A stretch of DNA of 10,162 nucleotides. Origin: Arenicella sp. Its GTDB lineage: Bacteria; Pseudomonadota; Gammaproteobacteria; Arenicellales; Arenicellaceae. The stretch lies in assembly GCA_023299895.1 (NCBI GenBank), contig JALZWI010000047.1, positions 1-10,162 on the forward strand. Direction: 5' to 3'. This document shows positions 6,624 through 10,162 of this stretch, one piece after another; within the stretch, counting starts at the first letter, position 1, and each line of letters opens with the position of its first letter. The position numbers and the translations under genes are program-made. The notes beneath the pieces were generated by a model that worked only from the letters and a program-made list of their open reading frames with translations, did no database searches and was not told where the DNA came from.

Positions 6624-6678
6624 CCCTATTAAGATAAATTTTAATCGACCCTTTAATCTAGTCTTCAGAGAATCTGAT

Positions 6679-7638
6679 ATGGAAACACTTAAAAAACCCA
6701 TCGCTATTGCGGTATCGATCATTCTTTTAATTATATGTTTGATCTCTTGGTATTGGAGCCGGGAACCTGATTTTATGACTTTGGATGTCACAGAAAAACC
6801 AATTGTGGGTGTTGCAACCACTGAAATGTTGATTAAGTCAGTAGACATGTTGTTAGATAAGCCTGGCGGTTATTTAAGTAATGACAAAATGCCACCCAGT
6901 GTGTTTTTGGATAATATGCCGAATTGGGAGTTTGGCGTTTTACAACAAGTTCGAGATCTGGCGAAGTCTTTACGCAATGACCTGAGTCGTTCACAAAGCC
7001 AGTCCCTCGCCGATAAAGACTTAGAAACTGCTGAACCTAAATTTAATGTTGATAGTTTTGCCTGGTTATTCCCTTCAGCCGAAGGTCAATATAAGGAAGG
7101 TCGAGATTCATTGCAGATCTATCTGAATAAATTAAAAGACCCTTCACAACAAAACGCACAATTTTACGCACGCTCTGATAACCTTAATGAATGGCTCAGT
7201 TTGGTTGAAAAACGTTTGGGTTCATTATCACAACGATTAAGCGCTGCTCGACCACAAAACCGTGTTAATACTGATTTGGCCGGTGACAAAAATGCTGAGC
7301 AGTCTACGCAAGCTAGTGATGAAATTATCACAAAAACGTCGTGGTTTGAAATTGACAATAACTTTTTTGAGGCACGTGGCACAGCATGGGCGCTGATACA
7401 TTATTTACGTGCGGCTGAAATTGATTTTTACGAAGTATTAGAAGATAAAAATGCGCTTGTTAGCCTAAAACAAATTATACGGGAGCTAGAATCAACCCAG
7501 CAACCTATTCGTAGTTTTATGATTTTAAACGGCAGTGGTCTTGGTATGTTTGCCAACCACTCGTTAGTCATGTCATCCTATATTACCCGTGCCAATGCCG
7601 CGATTGCTGATTTACGATCCTTGTTGGCAGATGGCTAA
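6679..7638 (+). CDS. DUF2333 family protein, single-pass inner-membrane anchored
   Basis: It is a 319-residue protein of unknown function that I recognise as DUF2333 (Pfam family) from LLDKPGGYLSND (58-69), FLDNMPNWEFGVL (76-88), RNDLSRSQSQS (99-109), NAQFYARSDNLNEWL (159-173) and VEKRLGSLSQRLSA (176-189). After the short basic N-terminus METLKK comes one hydrophobic helix (about 8-25, ending at SWYW). The remainder is polar and mostly helical, so a membrane anchor with a large soluble domain, probably periplasmic, is likely. The ATG at 6679 is preferred: AGAGAA lies about 7 bases upstream and the anchor falls at the N-terminus. The frame extends to a TTG at 6595, which lies in the promoter. 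The gene follows eda on the same strand, but nothing visible ties it to sugar catabolism. It ends at a strong terminator. Confidence 0.85.
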   Translation: METLKKPIAIAVSIILLIICLISWYWSREPDFMTLDVTEKPIVGVATTEMLIKSVDMLLDKPGGYLSNDKMPPSVFLDNMPNWEFGVLQQVRDLAKSLRNDLSRSQSQSLADKDLETAEPKFNVDSFAWLFPSAEGQYKEGRDSLQIYLNKLKDPSQQNAQFYARSDNLNEWLSLVEKRLGSLSQRLSAARPQNRVNTDLAGDKNAEQSTQASDEIITKTSWFEIDNNFFEARGTAWALIHYLRAAEIDFYEVLEDKNALVSLKQIIRELESTQQPIRSFMILNGSGLGMFANHSLVMSSYITRANAAIADLRSLLADG

Positions 7639-7658
7639 AAGTATTCGATAAAAAATCA

Positions 7659-7692
7659 CAAATAAAAAGGCCCTAACGGGCCTTTTTATTTG
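7659..7692. terminator. Bidirectional rho-independent terminator between convergent genes
   Basis: Left arm 7659-7673, loop TAAC and right arm 7678-7692 form a perfect 15-bp stem with GGCCC/GGGCC at its top and A/T tracts at its base. Those tracts give a U-run on either strand, so it can end both the DUF2333 transcript (plus) and the symporter transcript (minus). Confidence 0.93.
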
Positions 7693-7706
7693 ATCAAAAC
7701 TTAAGG

Positions 7707-9191
7707 TTATTTTAGTCGATCTTCCCAAAAATCGGCTTTTTCTATTCCAAGTGATTTTGGGTCAAAGGTATATTTATCTACACCTGCAGCTTGCTGTGCT
7801 TCAAAGTCTTTTAAGGCTTTAACAGCGGGTTTGCCCATAAAGAAGATAATCAAAATACCAATAATATTAATCCACGCCATTAAACCAACACCAATATCGC
7901 CTAATCCCCAAGCAAGGCTAGCGGCTTTAACAGTACCGTAGAATACCATCGTCATTAAGCCAGCTTTTAGAATGAACATTGCGCCTGGTAATTTGATGCT
8001 GCGGCGAATATAGGCAACATTGCTCTCGGCGATATAGTAATAGGCCAGTAAGGTGGTGAATGAAAAAAAGAATAAAGTGGCAGTTACAAAGGGGTTACCA
8101 AAACCGGGCATCACACTTTCAATGGCGGCTTGGGTAAAGCCAGGACTATTAGCGCTCATATTAGCGGCAAGGTTTTGAATTAAAAACACGCCTTCACCAG
8201 TACCGTGCACATTATAGGCGCCAGTGATTAAAATCATAAACGCGGTGGCAGTACAGATGAATAACGTATCGATATACACCGAGAATGCTTGCACTAAACC
8301 TTGTTGTGCTGGGTGTTCAACTTCAGCCGCGGCTGCCGCATGCGGCCCCGTGCCTTGGCCCGCTTCATTGGAGTAGACACCACGTTTTACGCCCCAACCG
8401 ATTGCCGCGCCAATACCTGCCATTGGCGTGAAGGCGTCACCGATTATCATGGATAAGATACTCGGTAGCTGATTGGCGTTAATGGCAATGATGATCAGAG
8501 CGCAGATGATATAAGCCAATGCCATAAAAGGCACCACGTATTGTGCAAAATTGGCGATACGTTTTACGCCGCCAAAGATAATAAAGCCAAGCAGCATGAC
8601 AATGATTGCGCCAGTCATTACCTTGGTTGAGCTAAGGTCACCAAATAATGATGTTTCGATCATTGTGCCACTACCAAAGGCTTGAGCAACCGCATTGCCA
8701 ATCGCATTAGATTGTACGGTAGGTAATAAAAAGCCACAGGCAAGGATGGTTGAAAAAGCAAAAAACCAGGCGTACCATTTTTGACCCATGGCTTTTTCGA
8801 TGTAATAAGCGGGGCCGCCGCGGTATTGGCCATCTTGTACTTCTTTATAAATTTGCGCGAGGGTTGACTCGACATACGCCGTAGCCGCACCTAAAAAAGC
8901 GACAACCCACATCCAAAAAACGGCACCAGGGCCACCGAAACCGATTGCTGCGGCGACCCCTGCTATATTGCCCGTACCTACACGACCAGATAATGAAATA
9001 GCAAGCGCCTGAAAAGATGAAATACCTTGTGCAGAACCTGTGTTAATGACGATTAATCGACCCATTTCGCGAATTTGTCGAACTTGCACGAAACGTGTTT
9101 GGATCGAATAGAATAATCCGGCGAGAAGGCAAAGATAGATGAGTGCAGGACTCCAAATAATACCATTAAGAAAATCGATAGTAGTTTGCAT
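7707..9191 (-). CDS. Sodium:alanine/glycine symporter (AGCS family, AlsT/DagA-like)
   Basis: It is a 494-residue inner-membrane transporter that couples uptake of alanine or glycine to sodium (in some members protons). Diagnostic segments are SLSGRVGTGNIAGVAAAIGF (66-85), the GGPGAVFWMW helix start (86-95) and the long signature with GVYSNEAGQGTGPHAAAAAE (271-290). About ten to eleven hydrophobic segments are visible. The length is typical and no motif is broken. The soluble C-terminal tail (FDPKSLGIEKADFWEDRLK) resembles those of other gammaproteobacterial members. The ATG at 9189-9191 has AAGGA five bases upstream on the minus strand. The gene is convergent with DUF2333, shares its terminator, and appears monocistronic. 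Exact substrate preference cannot be told from sequence. Confidence 0.93.
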   Translation of the reverse strand: MQTTIDFLNGIIWSPALIYLCLLAGLFYSIQTRFVQVRQIREMGRLIVINTGSAQGISSFQALAISLSGRVGTGNIAGVAAAIGFGGPGAVFWMWVVAFLGAATAYVESTLAQIYKEVQDGQYRGGPAYYIEKAMGQKWYAWFFAFSTILACGFLLPTVQSNAIGNAVAQAFGSGTMIETSLFGDLSSTKVMTGAIIVMLLGFIIFGGVKRIANFAQYVVPFMALAYIICALIIIAINANQLPSILSMIIGDAFTPMAGIGAAIGWGVKRGVYSNEAGQGTGPHAAAAAEVEHPAQQGLVQAFSVYIDTLFICTATAFMILITGAYNVHGTGEGVFLIQNLAANMSANSPGFTQAAIESVMPGFGNPFVTATLFFFSFTTLLAYYYIAESNVAYIRRSIKLPGAMFILKAGLMTMVFYGTVKAASLAWGLGDIGVGLMAWINIIGILIIFFMGKPAVKALKDFEAQQAAGVDKYTFDPKSLGIEKADFWEDRLK

Positions 9192-9225
9192 GGGAATCCT
9201 TATGTTCTGTGTGATTTTTTCATTG

Positions 9226-9253
9226 AGTATACGACAGTCGAGAATCTTTACAA
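9226..9253 (-). promoter_or_regulatory. Sigma-70 promoter of the AGCS symporter gene
   Basis: On the minus strand TTGTAA (9248-9253) and TATACT (9226-9231) are 16 bp apart, giving a leader of roughly 28 bases that carries the AAGGA ribosome binding site. The hexamers match consensus at 4/6 and 5/6 positions. No other clear control site was seen in the 203-bp divergent spacer 9192-9394. Confidence 0.6.
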
Positions 9254-9394
9254 GAAGATCCAGTCACCAACTTAGATCAGTAGTTTATTGATCGCGGTGT
9301 TGTTTTGAGTATGGTTAAAGTTTAATATTCTTATTAGAGTTTAATGGAAAAGGATCAATAAAACTTTTCATGATTTGTTACTACAGAGGGAGTT

Positions 9395-10091
9395 ATGCGT
9401 ATAAGTAAATTGATTTTATTCACAGTCTTGTTGGTTTCAAAAACAGCGTTAGGCGTAACGTTTGTTGCTGAGCGTGTGATTTCTGATTTAGGTGATGTTC
9501 TTCTTAGAAATAGCCCTCAAACGAGCGGGGGTATGCATACAGAAATCAGAATTCTGTTGTATTCAATAGCAAATACGTTATTTTTGCGGCAAACATAAAT
9601 AATCAAGATGGTTTGTTTAGTTATAACTTGGAAGATAAAGAACTAGTAAAATTAACTAACGTTTTTCATGCTGAGGTTGAGTCAAGGCTCCAAGCGGGGT
9701 TTGGGCCGGGGCGGCCAGAATATTCAATTTTGAATTCAGCTAGCAGTGATGATCAGCTTATGTTGAATGTGTTGGGTAAAGTATATGTCACTGACGGCAC
9801 TTCATCTGGCACCAGTCTTGTACGAGATTTTGGTACAGCGTTTTATAGTATTGATGAGGATTCCTTCTATTCTTCTCCAGTCGCTCAGATTGACTATGTG
9901 AATGGTGATTTTTATATAGGGGTTACTGCTACCAACAGTTTTTTGGTGACCACGGTGGATGGTTTCCGGAAATCGACGCCTCAGGAAAAATCTCGGATCA
10001 ACAATTCAAAGGTAAGCCTGACATTTATCATTCAATCCAGTCGGTTATTTTCCCTTCGGCGAGCGGAATTTCAACGCTGCAGCCAAGCTAA
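9395..10091 (+). pseudogene. Secreted ELWxxDGT-repeat-type protein, broken by two frameshifts
   Basis: The ATG at 9395 has a strong AGAGGGAG just upstream and encodes a signal peptide (MRISKLILFTVLLVSKTALG). That frame stops at 9596-9598. From about 9532 the frame one base back is coherent and reads FNSKYVIFAANINNQDGLFS, then VYVTDGTSSGTSLVRDFG, typical of ELWxxDGT beta-propeller-like repeats (xxTDGTxxGTxLVxD). After about 9945 coherence moves back one base again, to FGDHGGWFPEIDASGKISDQ, and ends at TAA 10089-10091. The shifts coincide with runs of five G (9527-9531) and six T (9939-9944). Restoring one base in each gives a 232-codon reading frame from signal peptide to stop. Either these are decay or phase-variation indels, or sequencing errors. 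The function of the family is unclear; members are exported and often repetitive. Confidence 0.62.
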
Positions 10092-10124
10092 AATGTCTGT
10101 GTCAAATTGCAACGCCTTCAAAAC

Positions 10125-10162
10125 GGTTCTGTCGCAAAGTTCAGCGTCGGACGGAATGCGGC
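10125..10162. mobile_element. Probable end of an IS6-family insertion sequence, truncated by the window
   Basis: GGTTCTGTCGCAAAGT at 10125-10140 differs at one base from the IS6-family terminal inverted repeat GGTTCTGTTGCAAAGT (IS257/IS431/IS1216 type). From this point composition changes: 23 of the 38 bases are G or C against clearly AT-rich DNA to the left. IS6 elements make 8-bp target duplications, so TTCAAAAC (10117-10124) would be expected to recur beyond the other end. No transposase sequence is inside the window, so this rests on the terminus only. Confidence 0.5.

Noticed and set aside
6595..6678. Longer DUF2333 start at TTG 6595.
   Set aside because: That TTG is part of the likely -35 element; the ATG at 6679 puts the membrane helix at the N-terminus as expected.
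10101..10162. Integron attC site or CRISPR element at the right end.
   Set aside because: There is no GTTRRRY core or paired R'/R'' boxes and no repeat-spacer pattern; the IS6 terminal repeat is a better match.

Overview
The window looks like a chromosomal segment of an AT-rich, probably marine, gammaproteobacterium. The reasons are the HexR-type regulator and its operators beside a clustered Entner-Doudoroff (ED) pathway, a DUF2333 protein typical of Gammaproteobacteria, and the protein sequences themselves. I cannot name a genus from the sequence.

Positions 1-432 hold the 5' end of hexR, running leftward out of the window, and a divergent control region. That region contains four sites resembling the HexR palindrome TGTAATnnnATTACA, at 170, 275, 305 and 410. 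Their start-to-start spacings are 105, 30 and 105 bp. The two middle sites lie on the likely gap promoter, the last abuts the gap ribosome binding site, and the first is next to the hexR start.

Positions 433-6424 are five same-strand genes: gap, zwf, pgl, edd and eda. Zwf and Pgl convert glucose 6-phosphate to 6-phosphogluconate. Edd and Eda split that into pyruvate and glyceraldehyde 3-phosphate, and Gap oxidises the triose phosphate. No glucokinase or gnd gene is present. The zwf-pgl junction is tight (9 bp), while the other junctions are 82-116 bp. The pgl-edd gap carries four degenerate 23-bp tandem repeats. The edd-eda gap carries a palindrome and a hairpin just upstream of the eda ribosome binding site. 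The 3' end of eda runs into 45-47 bp repeats containing hairpins.

Positions 6595-7692 hold a DUF2333 membrane-anchored protein with its own likely promoter, ending at a strong bidirectional terminator. Convergent to it (7707-9191, minus strand) is an AGCS-family sodium:alanine/glycine symporter with a recognisable promoter.

Positions 9395-10162 form a degraded accessory end. A secreted protein of the ELWxxDGT-repeat type appears broken by two single-base deletions in homopolymers. The last 38 bases are GC-richer and begin with a sequence very like the terminal inverted repeat of IS6-family insertion sequences. The best candidates for undescribed biology are the symmetric HexR operator array and the two unusual repeat clusters in the operon's intergenic regions.
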